This document shows, one piece after another, positions 18,082 to 25,951 of a DNA stretch of 64,000 nt; the stretch's first letter is position 1; each line of letters starts with the position of its first letter. The DNA is from Flavobacterium sp. GTDB taxonomy: Bacteria; Bacteroidota; Bacteroidia; Flavobacteriales; Flavobacteriaceae. The stretch is taken from positions 1 to 64,000 of the forward strand of contig NZ_JAPZSU010000002.1 in assembly GCF_027531905.1 (NCBI RefSeq), given 5' to 3'. The notes beneath the pieces were generated by a model that was given only the letters and a program-made list of their open reading frames with translations, was not told where the DNA came from and did no database searches. The position numbers were made by a program, and so were the translations under genes.

Positions 18082-19512
18082 TTACTCATATTGCACTATT
18101 CTAATTTCGTCATTAAGGTCGCATACAATGCCGGCTTCTAACTGGACATGGGTTGTGTCTATAACAATCAAACCAATTCTAACGCCATTTCTATACGCAT
18201 GAACTTTACTAATATCACTAAATGCTCTTGGAGTAGTGAATTGGTTAGCATTGGCAGTAGTACTATAAACTACCTCATGAATACTCACAACTGACGATGG
18301 GTTAATTTTTCTTATTTCACCAGTTGCCGGATCAGTTGTAAGTATTTGGTAGGTACTAGAGGTCTCATTTTGCAACCCTTTAATTGCTAATGTATTTGTT
18401 GCCGTAGTCGTTATGGTTTCAGGTTTAGCTAAGGTTTTGTCTAGTTTTGTGTCTAAAGCAGTAGCGGTAGCATTAGAAATTGGTTTATTTAAATCTGAGG
18501 TATTGTCAACATTTCCTAACCCAACTACCGTTTTGTCTAAAGTTTGCCAAGATTTATCGCCTCTCCAATATTGCGAAGTTGTACCGGCAGTAATTGTAGG
18601 TTCTTTTGTTGCTAATCCAGGAACAGTTGGCAAATCTGCTGTTCCTCCTAAATCTCCAGCTATTTTTATTTTTCCTTTTACAGTTGTTGTGGCATCTGGT
18701 GTATTATTAAGAGCAAAACCCGATATTAATTGAGAATCTACATATGTTTTTACTGCATTTTGTGTTGGATACAACACATCACTTGTTCCTAGATCTATGT
18801 TAGTAGACTTATTGGCAACATCTTCTTTTTTGTTTAATGCCGTTTGAGCAGCACTAGATACTGGTTTATTAGCATCTGATGTATTGTCAACATTTCCTAA
18901 CCCAACTACCGATTTATCTAAGGTTTGCCAAGTTTTATCGCCTCGCCAATATTGAGAGGTTGTACCTGGCGTAATGGTATTTTCTTTTTTTGCCAATCCA
19001 GGAACAGTTGGTAAATCTGCTGTTCCTCCTAAATCTCCAGCTAATTTGATGACCCCAGTACTAGTAGTAGTTGCCTTGTCAACATGAGCATTTGCGGCAT
19101 AGAGAGCAAAAGGAACATACGTAAAAGGTTGATTGCTAATTTCTGTAAAATTGCTACAACTTGCCTCCACATCTAAATCTACTTTCAAGCTTTTAGTGGT
19201 ATTGTTCCATAAAATAGTTGAAAATGTAGATGCATATCCACCTATTTGACTTCCTGTTCCAATAATTAAATTTACAATACCATGAGCATCCGTAGTTGTT
19301 GTGTGAGTTTCAATGTATTCTAAATTTGATTTTGAATCAATGATGGAGAATTTTAAACAAATTAACTTATTTGACAAGGGCACATTATAATTATTCGCAC
19401 CCGGTAATTGTTCTCCTGAAGGATTAATTATTAATGCTTGATAAGAAATTCCATTTTGTGAAAAACCTATTAACGATATAAAAAAAATCAATATAAAGTA
19501 TACTTTTTTCAT
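18082..19512 (-). CDS. Secreted fibre-like repeat protein (476 aa), paralogue of the 1887-aa protein
   Basis: Residues 1-165 closely match the start of the 1887-aa protein: signal peptide MKKVYFILIFFISLIGFSQ, module NGISYQALIINPSGEQLPGA to YVPFALYAANA, then the first AGDLGGT repeat. Two such repeats and two YWRGDK(T/S)WQTLDK phrases follow. The C-terminus is different: instead of NVGIGT repeats it ends with TYQILTTDPATGEIRKIN and the tip module VHAYRNGVRIG...LNDEIRIVQYE. It lies 56 bp after a T9SS-sorted protein, exactly as in the first cassette (57 bp). A mosaic surface fibre is the likely role. Confidence 0.8.
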   Translation of the reverse strand: MKKVYFILIFFISLIGFSQNGISYQALIINPSGEQLPGANNYNVPLSNKLICLKFSIIDSKSNLEYIETHTTTTDAHGIVNLIIGTGSQIGGYASTFSTILWNNTTKSLKVDLDVEASCSNFTEISNQPFTYVPFALYAANAHVDKATTTSTGVIKLAGDLGGTADLPTVPGLAKKENTITPGTTSQYWRGDKTWQTLDKSVVGLGNVDNTSDANKPVSSAAQTALNKKEDVANKSTNIDLGTSDVLYPTQNAVKTYVDSQLISGFALNNTPDATTTVKGKIKIAGDLGGTADLPTVPGLATKEPTITAGTTSQYWRGDKSWQTLDKTVVGLGNVDNTSDLNKPISNATATALDTKLDKTLAKPETITTTATNTLAIKGLQNETSSTYQILTTDPATGEIRKINPSSVVSIHEVVYSTTANANQFTTPRAFSDISKVHAYRNGVRIGLIVIDTTHVQLEAGIVCDLNDEIRIVQYE

Positions 19513-19568
19513 AATTTAAAGGGTTATTATATATTTATTATTTGTTCTTTTTAGGAATTTTTGATTCA

Positions 19569-20048
19569 TTATTTTTTAATAATTTTTGCAGAATAAACAA
19601 ACTTTTCACTTACAAGTTTTACTAAGTATAATGCGCTAGAAAGCTTGCTTAAATTTAAGGCAATAACATTATTTTGATTTATTGCGGTCTCTGAGTAAAC
19701 TACTCTGCCTAAAACATCAAATACCATTACTTCAATTTTGTTTCCAGGAGAAGTTGAAAATGAAAAATTAACATCTGTGACAAAAGGATTAGGGTAGACA
19801 GTAGTTACTACTGAAATTGTGTTTTGTTCTAAAATTTTACTCCAATTGCTTTGCTGAAAACCTTGTTGCACAACATAACCATTAGATGAAGTACCAGTTA
19901 CGGATTGTTGACCAATAGTGTAGCTCACAAATTGACCACTAGCTGTTATTTTTGAACCACCTTGAGCACTTATCATTTCATGATGGAGCTGCTGTGCAGT
20001 AGTTATTGTACTAGTTAAAACAAATATGATTATTAATAATAGACGCAT
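19569..20048 (-). CDS. Small secreted protein with type A T9SS sorting domain (copy 2)
   Basis: 159 residues, nearly identical to the product of 8079-8558. It has a signal peptide (MRLLLIIIFVLTSTITTAQ), a middle part with ISAQGGSKI, YTIGQQSVTG and VQQGFQQS, and a type A sorting domain from about residue 90 (VYPNPFVTDVNFSF, VFDVLGR, LYLVKL) ending in KIIKK. Differences between the copies are mostly conservative, so both are probably under selection. It heads an operon with the 476- and 222-aa genes. Export by T9SS is established for this domain type; a role in anchoring the neighbouring fibre is inferred. Confidence 0.87.
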   Translation of the reverse strand: MRLLLIIIFVLTSTITTAQQLHHEMISAQGGSKITASGQFVSYTIGQQSVTGTSSNGYVVQQGFQQSNWSKILEQNTISVVTTVYPNPFVTDVNFSFSTSPGNKIEVMVFDVLGRVVYSETAINQNNVIALNLSKLSSALYLVKLVSEKFVYSAKIIKK

Positions 20049-20761
20049 TTTGGTAATTAATTTAGTTAGCTTCTATATATCATTGTCAAAAAAGAAACCA
20101 TTTTAATAAACCAAAAACATATTATGTTTGTTTTGCTTAAAATTAATAGGTTAACTTATAAAAAAAAGAGGTCTGAAGAGTCATGCAAAACCTTGTAATC
20201 ACTAATAAAATAAAGAGATTATATTATTTAGTACTTTAATCTTTAGATCTGTAATTATTTAAAATTTTTCCACTGTAAAGAAAAAAAATGGCACGATGAA
20301 ATCGTAAATAATTCCATTTTTTGGAACAAATTCCAAAAAAAGTATTTTAGTCTCTAAAAAAAATCAAAATGTATGGGGTGAGGTAATTTAAAGCGCATAT
20401 TCGAAATATGGTAAACTTGCTCTTTATAGCATCCTGATGGATTATTATGGTATTTATTAGTACTAACTTATGAATCATTAGTATAAAGAAACCCAATATC
20501 ATTAAGTTAAAGGTTAAATGATAAAATGATTGCTAATTTTTGATGAACGATTTTTGGCTGTACGTTGATGTATAAGATTTTGAAAAACATTTGATTTTTA
20601 TTCACTTGCTCCAAAATCTAAATAAAGAACCGTTAATCTTCAAACTAAAACCTCATAACTTAATGACATTGGCTTAATACACACTTGCAAGTTAGATTTC
20701 ATTTGTTCTAGTTTGCCACTTTATTGAAGTCTGAGTTAAAAAAAAACTGAATTTTAAAAAG
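20049..20761. other. Non-coding upstream region of the second cassette
   Basis: About 700 bp without a supported gene. It includes CAAAAAAGAAACCATTT at 20087-20103 and the palindromic box at 20312-20336, both shared with the first cassette. A small hairpin, CGATGAAATCG, lies just before the box. The rest up to the fahA terminator shows nothing recognisable. Confidence 0.6.
20312..20336 (-). promoter_or_regulatory. Conserved palindromic box upstream of T9SS/fibre cassette, copy 2
   Basis: TTCCATTTTTTGGAA at 20312-20326 plus TTCCAA at 20331-20336, identical in sequence and spacing to 9198-9222. The box is about 264 bp before the start at 20048, against about 640 bp in the first cassette. Confidence 0.5.
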
Positions 20762-20798
20762 AAAAGCCATTCTTATATACAGTAAGAATGGCTTTTTT
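20762..20798. terminator. Terminator after fahA
   Basis: AAAAGCCATTCTTA pairs with TAAGAATGGCTTTTTTT, with A- and T-runs on both sides, so it can act in either direction. It is about 20 bp past the fahA stop. Confidence 0.8.
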
Positions 20799-20817
20799 TA
20801 AAATTAAATTTTAGTGT

Positions 20818-22101
20818 TTATGACCTAACAAATGGCGGTAGTAATTGACTAGAAACTTCTCCAAAACCAATACGAACTTCATTGTTTTTGCTATATCCTT
20901 TTATAGTAACGGTGTCATAATCGTTAATGAATTTTCTCTCGCTTCCATCATTCATTTGGATAGGGTTTTTACCTCCCCATGTTAGTTCTAGCATTGAGCC
21001 GAAGCTATCTGGAGTTGGGCCAGAAAGGGTTCCGGATCCCATCATGTCACCAGAATTAACTCTGCATCCGTTTGAAGTGTGGTGAGCTAGCTGCTGACTC
21101 ATAGACCAATACATGTATTTGAAATTGGTTTGAGATACCACATTTGGAATACCATTTTTAGGAGTGATTGCTACTTCTAAATTAATATCGAATGCGTGCT
21201 TTCCTTTTAATTGTAAATAGGGAAGTGGCGCTGGGCTTTGTTTTGGTCCTTTGGTTCTAAAAGGTTCTAAAGCATCTAGTGTGACAATCCAAGGAGAAAT
21301 TGAAGAACCAAAATTCTTGGCTAAGAATGGTCCTAGAGGCACATATTCCCATTTTTGAATATCTCTTGCGCTCCAATCATTAAGCAAAACCATTCCAAAA
21401 ATATAATCTTCGGCTTCATAAACCGGAATATTTTCGCCCATGATATTAGCATCAGTGGTAATAAAAGCAGTTTCTAGTTCAAAATCAACCAATCGCGATG
21501 GGCCAAAAACAGGTGTTGTTTCTCCATTAGGTAAAGTTTGTCCCATAGGTCTGTGCACAGGAATTCCTGAAGGGATAATAGTAGAACTTCTTCCATGATA
21601 GCCCACAGGAATGTGAAGCCAATTGGGTAGTAAGGCATTTTCGGGATCACGAAACATTTTTCCAACATTAGTCGCGTGCTCCTTGCTGGAATAAAAATCA
21701 GTATAATCACCAATTAAAACCGGAAGTTGCATTTCAACTTCAGTAATTTTGAAAATTACAATTTCTCTATGTTCTTTATTGTCTCTTAACTTTGGATTGT
21801 TTTCGTTGAAAATATCTGAGATTCGATTTCTTACCAAACGCCAAGTTTTTTTACCATCTGATATAAAATCATTTAGGGTATCTTGCATGAACATGTCATC
21901 TGTTAGTTCAATACCTTCAAAGTAATTGAGTTGCTGCAAAGCTCCAAGGTCAATGGCGTAATCACCAATACGTGTCCCTACAGTTACTATATTTTCTTTG
22001 GTAAGAAAAACTCCAAAAGGAATATTTTGAATTGGAAAATCGCTATCAGCTGGAACGTCTAACCAAGATTTTATGTTAGGATTATTTGCTATTATTGGCA
22101 T
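20818..22101 (-). CDS. fahA: Fumarylacetoacetase
   Basis: Last enzyme of tyrosine/phenylalanine breakdown; it hydrolyses fumarylacetoacetate to fumarate and acetoacetate in the cytoplasm. The 427-residue length is normal for the family. The N-terminal SH3-like part starts SWLDVPADSDFPIQNIPFG. The catalytic part has DYTDFYSSKEHATNVG (metal Asp and catalytic His), FELETAF (two metal Glu), LLNDWSARDIQ (metal Asp) and SGDMMGSGTLSG. It is transcribed away from glyA from a perfect promoter at 22135-22164 and has its own terminator, so it is monocistronic here; other tyrosine-catabolism genes are not in the window. Confidence 0.95.
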   Translation of the reverse strand: MPIIANNPNIKSWLDVPADSDFPIQNIPFGVFLTKENIVTVGTRIGDYAIDLGALQQLNYFEGIELTDDMFMQDTLNDFISDGKKTWRLVRNRISDIFNENNPKLRDNKEHREIVIFKITEVEMQLPVLIGDYTDFYSSKEHATNVGKMFRDPENALLPNWLHIPVGYHGRSSTIIPSGIPVHRPMGQTLPNGETTPVFGPSRLVDFELETAFITTDANIMGENIPVYEAEDYIFGMVLLNDWSARDIQKWEYVPLGPFLAKNFGSSISPWIVTLDALEPFRTKGPKQSPAPLPYLQLKGKHAFDINLEVAITPKNGIPNVVSQTNFKYMYWSMSQQLAHHTSNGCRVNSGDMMGSGTLSGPTPDSFGSMLELTWGGKNPIQMNDGSERKFINDYDTVTIKGYSKNNEVRIGFGEVSSQLLPPFVRS

Positions 22102-22134
22102 AAAGTGTTAATTATATTGTTGAAAATTACACGC

Positions 22135-22164
22135 CAAATATATTATAATCTAAGTAGTAACCAA
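22135..22164 (-). promoter_or_regulatory. Promoter of fahA (Bacteroidota sigma-ABfr type)
   Basis: On the minus strand: TTG, 19-bp spacer, TATATTTG. It matches the TTG/TAnnTTTG consensus exactly and lies 34 bp before the ATG. Its -33 element is about 12 bp from the -7 box of the divergent glyA promoter. Confidence 0.75.
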
Positions 22165-22175
22165 ACGTTTTTTTG

Positions 22176-22183
22176 TATTTTTG
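22176..22183 (+). promoter_or_regulatory. -7 box of the glyA promoter
   Basis: TATTTTTG fits TAnnTTTG, 27 bp before the glyA ATG. No good TTG is found at the expected -33 distance, which would fall inside the fahA promoter. Confidence 0.5.
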
Positions 22184-22209
22184 CGCCATAATTAACGAAA
22201 AACAAAAAA

Positions 22210-23484
22210 ATGCAACGCGACGAACAAATTTTTGACCTTATTCTTGAAGAACAAGATAGACAAATACACGGATTAGAGCTTATCGCTTCAGAAAACTTCG
22301 TAAGTGATGAAGTTTTAGAAGCAGCTGGTTCTGTTTTAACGAATAAATATGCTGAAGGGTATCCTGGTAAAAGATACTACGGAGGTTGTGAAGTAGTAGA
22401 TGTGGTGGAACAAATTGCTATAGACAGAGCCAAAGCTTTATTTGGTGCTGAATATGCCAATGTTCAACCTCATTCAGGATCTCAAGCCAATACAGCGGTA
22501 TATCACGCTTGTTTGAAACCAGGAGATACTATTTTAGGTTTTGATTTGTCTCACGGTGGGCATTTAACACACGGTTCTCCAGTTAATTTTTCAGGACGTC
22601 TCTATAATCCTGTTTTTTATGGAGTAGACAAAGAAACGGGTCGTTTGAATTACGATAAAATTCAAGAAATTGCTACTAAAGAGCAGCCTAAATTAATCAT
22701 CGCTGGAGCATCTGCTTATTCTCGCGATATGGATTTTGCTCGTTTCAGACAAATTGCGGATAGTGTTGGTGCAATTTTGATGGCAGATATTTCTCATCCT
22801 GCTGGTTTGATTGCTAAAGGTTTAATGAATGATCCTATTCCTCATTGTCATATTGTAACAACTACTACGCATAAAACACTTCGTGGCCCTCGTGGTGGTT
22901 TGATTATGATGGGTAAAGATTTCGAAAACCCTTGGGGACACAAAACGCCAAAAGGTGAAATTCGTATGATGTCATCTTTATTGGATTTAGCTGTTTTTCC
23001 TGGTAATCAAGGTGGACCATTAATGCATATTATTGCTGCTAAAGCAGTTGCTTTTGGTGAAGCTTTACAAGATGAGTTCTTTACTTATGCTATGCAATTG
23101 CAAAAAAATGCTAAAGCTATGGCTGAGGCATTTGTAGCTAGAGGATACGAAATCATTTCTGGAGGAACAGACAATCACATGATGTTGATTGACTTAAGAA
23201 ATAAAAATATTTCAGGAAAAGATGCAGAAAATGCATTAGTAAAAGCTGAAATAACCGTTAATAAAAACATGGTTCCTTTTGATGATAAATCTCCTTTTGT
23301 AACTTCAGGTATCCGTGTAGGTACTGCAGCTATTACAACTCGTGGTTTAGTTGAAGAAGATATGGAAACTATTGTTGCTATGATTGATAAAGTATTAATG
23401 AATCATACAAATGAGGATGTTATAGAAGAAGTGGCTGCTCAAGTCAATGAAATGATGAGTGAAAGAGCCATTTTTGTATTCTAA
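22210..23484 (+). CDS. glyA: Serine hydroxymethyltransferase
   Basis: PLP enzyme that converts serine plus tetrahydrofolate to glycine plus 5,10-methylenetetrahydrofolate, the main source of one-carbon units. The 424 residues cover the whole family: LELIASENF near the start, [41 protein letters not shown], and the PLP-binding Lys222 in [11 protein letters not shown]. It is transcribed divergently from fahA. A weak hairpin after the stop suggests a transcript that may end before miaE. Confidence 0.97.
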   Translation: MQRDEQIFDLILEEQDRQIHGLELIASENFVSDEVLEAAGSVLTNKYAEGYPGKRYYGGCEVVDVVEQIAIDRAKALFGAEYANVQPHSGSQANTAVYHACLKPGDTILGFDLSHGGHLTHGSPVNFSGRLYNPVFYGVDKETGRLNYDKIQEIATKEQPKLIIAGASAYSRDMDFARFRQIADSVGAILMADISHPAGLIAKGLMNDPIPHCHIVTTTTHKTLRGPRGGLIMMGKDFENPWGHKTPKGEIRMMSSLLDLAVFPGNQGGPLMHIIAAKAVAFGEALQDEFFTYAMQLQKNAKAMAEAFVARGYEIISGGTDNHMMLIDLRNKNISGKDAENALVKAEITVNKNMVPFDDKSPFVTSGIRVGTAAITTRGLVEEDMETIVAMIDKVLMNHTNEDVIEEVAAQVNEMMSERAIFVF

Positions 23485-23507
23485 TTTTTGTTTTAAAATT
23501 TAAAATT

Positions 23508-23563
23508 TAAAGGTTTAAGGTTTTGTTGATGTTTAAAAGCATTTCAAAACTTTAAACTTTTTT
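23508..23563 (+). terminator. Possible terminator after glyA
   Basis: AAAGGTTTAAGGTTTTG can pair with CAAAACTTTAAACTTTTTT using G-T wobbles, and the right arm ends in a T-run. The pairing is imperfect. Confidence 0.4.
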
Positions 23564-23612
23564 CATTTTTAATACAACTTTAAACAATTTCAAACTTTTA
23601 AATAATAAAACA

Positions 23613-24206
23613 ATGGGCGTATTACGTTTGCAATTACCAACAGATCCAAGATGGGTCAATATCGTGGAGAAAAATATTGAAGAAATTTTAACCGATCATG
23701 CTTGGTGTGAGCAAAAAGCAGCTACCAATGCCATTACAATAATTACGAATAATTCGGAACATCAAGATTTAGTGCAAGATTTATTGGCATTAGCCAAAGA
23801 AGAAATTGATCATTTTGAGCAAGTACATAACATTATCATCAAGCGAGGTTTGAAACTTGGTAGAGAACGCAAAGATGATTATGTGAATGAATTGTATTTG
23901 TATATGAAAAGAAGTATTGATGGTAGTCGAGTTTCGGGTTTAGTGGAGCGTTTGTTGTTTTCTGCCATGATCGAGGCTAGAAGTTGTGAACGCTTCAAAG
24001 TACTTTCTGAGAATATTCAAGATGAAGAATTGGCTTCTTTTTATCGTGATTTGATGGAAAGTGAAGCTGGACATTACACTACTTTCATTACTTATGCACG
24101 TAAATACGGAGTAGGAATTGATGTGGAAAAACGCTGGAGAGAATGGTTGGTTTTTGAAGAATCTATCATCACAAATTATGGTAAAAACGAAACGATTCAT
24201 GGTTAG
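23613..24206 (+). CDS. miaE: tRNA-(ms2io6A)-hydroxylase-like protein (MiaE family)
   Basis: MiaE is a non-haem di-iron enzyme that hydroxylates the isopentenyl group of ms2i6A at position 37 of tRNAs reading UNN codons. The 197-residue ferritin-like helical bundle shows the metal ligands in order: the ITDHAWCEQKAA helix, AKEEIDHFEQVH, ERLLFSAMIEARSCERF, and a final ESEAGHYTTF. Length and motifs agree with the family. The substrate is taken from the family; a partner methylthiotransferase (MiaB) is not in this window. Upstream is the A+T-rich glyA downstream region, with no clear promoter. Confidence 0.88.
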   Translation: MGVLRLQLPTDPRWVNIVEKNIEEILTDHAWCEQKAATNAITIITNNSEHQDLVQDLLALAKEEIDHFEQVHNIIIKRGLKLGRERKDDYVNELYLYMKRSIDGSRVSGLVERLLFSAMIEARSCERFKVLSENIQDEELASFYRDLMESEAGHYTTFITYARKYGVGIDVEKRWREWLVFEESIITNYGKNETIHG

Positions 24207-24258
24207 TTTTTTATCATAAAAAGACCTCGTTTAAGTGTAAATTTAATTTTCTAATTTT

Positions 24259-24755
24259 ATGATTACAGTTCATTCTGCCACCGACAACGATTTTGCTACG
24301 ATTCGTTCCATTGCCTACGAAACATGGCCAGTGGCTTACGGTCAAATTTTAGCCAAAACTCAATTAGAGTATATGTTGGGCGCATTTTATAACGATGTGG
24401 CTTTAAAGGAAAGTGTAACGCAAAGAGGACATCATTTTATTTTGGAAAATGAAGGAAACCAAACCTTAGGTTTTGCTTCTTTTGAATGCAATTACGACCA
24501 TCAAAAACAAACTAAGATTCATAAATTTATATACTTCCTTCCGCCCAAGGCAAAGGAGTAGGTAAAGTACTTATAGATTATATCGCCTCTGAAGCGAGAA
24601 AGCAAGGTTCTCTTACCTTGTGTCTGAATGTCAATCGCTTTAATAAAGCGATTACTTTTTATGAAAAAATGGGTTTTTCTATCAGTAGTGAGGTAAACAT
24701 CGAGTTAGAACATGGCTACATGATGGAGGATTATGTGATGGAACGATCAATATAG
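24259..24755 (+). pseudogene. Frameshifted GNAT-family N-acetyltransferase
   Basis: The frame from ATG 24259 begins like a GNAT enzyme (MITVHSATDNDFATIRSIAY, WPVAYGQIL, LGFASFE). It breaks near 24523-24530 and stops at 24561, after only 100 codons. In the next frame the acetyl-CoA loop and the rest of the fold continue without stops: ILPSAQGKGVGKVLIDYIA, LCLNVNRFNKAITFYEKMGF, then GYMMEDYVMERSI to a stop at 24755. One missing base explains it. The product as written would lack the Q-G-K-G-V-G CoA-binding motif and be inactive. A sequencing error is an equal possibility, since all other parts look intact. Confidence 0.8.
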
Positions 24756-24856
24756 GGGGCATTTTATATGCTAATTTGTTTTTTGTATTATATTATATTG
24801 CTAGGTAGAAAAGTCGTATATTTATGATATAATTTTCTTCGTAATAAATAAATACC

Positions 24857-25951
24857 ATGCGGTCAAAAATGTATGTATTAGTGTCGTTTCTTTCGATACT
24901 TCTAATAAATTGTTCCAAAAAAGAATCTCAAGAAATCCAACCAACTATTGGTAATATTACCGAAAGCGTCTATGCTTCGGGTGTGATAAAAGCTAAAGAT
25001 CAATACACCGTTTTTTCTACCGTAAATGGAATTTTAAAAAAAACAAAAGTAGTTGTCGGTCAGAAAATCAACAAAGGACAAGTGTTATTTGAATTAGATA
25101 ACGATAAAGCGGATTTGAATACTCAAAATGCTTTATTAGCTTATGAAATAAGTAAGAAAGAAAATCGCTACATTCAGGATAAAATTGCTGAATTAGAGTT
25201 AAAGATTCAAGCAGCAAAAGACAAATTAGTTCTTGACGAATCAATATATAGTAGAAATAAGAATGCTTTGAAGTATGGAGGTATTTCACAAGTTGATTTT
25301 GAAAGAGTAGAGCAAGCTTATAAAAGTTCTAAAAGTAGTCTTGAAATGGCTAAAAATCAGTTGACACAACAAAAAATTCAATTCCAAAATGAACAAAATA
25401 AAAATGCCAATAATCTAAAAATTAGTCTAAAAAACCAAAGTGATTATAGTGTCAAAAGTGAGTTTGAAGGACAGTTATTTGATCTTCCGGTTAAAGACGG
25501 TACTTTTGTTACAACCCAAATGCCAATTGCTACAATTGGTAAAAGCAATAATTTTATTCTTGAGCTTGATGTGGACGAAAACGATATGGTTCGTGTGCAA
25601 TTAGGTCAAAAAATAGTAGTTACGATGGATAGTTACAAAGGAATTGTATTTGATGCCATCGTTTCAAAAATATATCCAATTATGGATGAGCGCTCTAGAA
25701 CGTTTAAAATTGAAGCTCGATTTTTAAAAACACCTCCAAACGTATTTCCCAATCTAACCGCAGAAGCAAATATTATAATTCATACCAAGAAAAATGCCAT
25801 CACTATTCCGAAAGAATATTTAATAGAGGGTACGTATGTCTTAGTCAATAAAGATGAAAAACGTAAAGTAAAAGTCGGCTTAAGTGATTATAAAAAAGTA
25901 GAGATTTTAGAAGGGTTAAAAGCTAATGAAACACTTTATAAACCGAACTAA
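24857..25951 (+). CDS. HlyD/MacA-type efflux adaptor lipoprotein
   Basis: Periplasmic adaptor of a tripartite exporter. The 364-residue protein starts with a lipoprotein signal (LSILLINCSKKES, Cys near residue 20). A biotinyl/lipoyl-like half (VYASGVIKAKDQYTVFSTVNG, VVGQKINKGQVLFELDND) is followed by an alpha-hairpin coiled coil (about 90-190), the second lipoyl half (YSVKSEFEGQLFDLPVKDG) and a beta-barrel (NFILELDVDENDMVRVQLGQ). Its stop overlaps the start of the permease gene by one base (TAATG), so adaptor, permease and ATPase form a tight operon. No TolC-like outer-membrane gene is present; one elsewhere is probably shared. Substrate unknown. Confidence 0.88.
   Translation: MRSKMYVLVSFLSILLINCSKKESQEIQPTIGNITESVYASGVIKAKDQYTVFSTVNGILKKTKVVVGQKINKGQVLFELDNDKADLNTQNALLAYEISKKENRYIQDKIAELELKIQAAKDKLVLDESIYSRNKNALKYGGISQVDFERVEQAYKSSKSSLEMAKNQLTQQKIQFQNEQNKNANNLKISLKNQSDYSVKSEFEGQLFDLPVKDGTFVTTQMPIATIGKSNNFILELDVDENDMVRVQLGQKIVVTMDSYKGIVFDAIVSKIYPIMDERSRTFKIEARFLKTPPNVFPNLTAEANIIIHTKKNAITIPKEYLIEGTYVLVNKDEKRKVKVGLSDYKKVEILEGLKANETLYKPN

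Noticed and set aside
2358..20048. Prophage or tail-like injection system
   Set aside because: The proteins use tail-fibre-like repeats, but all have signal peptides and there are no capsid, portal, terminase, baseplate, sheath, integrase or lysis genes. The N-terminal module is a known Bacteroidota secreted type.
24259..24561. A genuine 100-residue protein
   Set aside because: The remaining half of the GNAT fold continues in the next frame without a stop, so the short frame is a truncated product rather than an independent gene.
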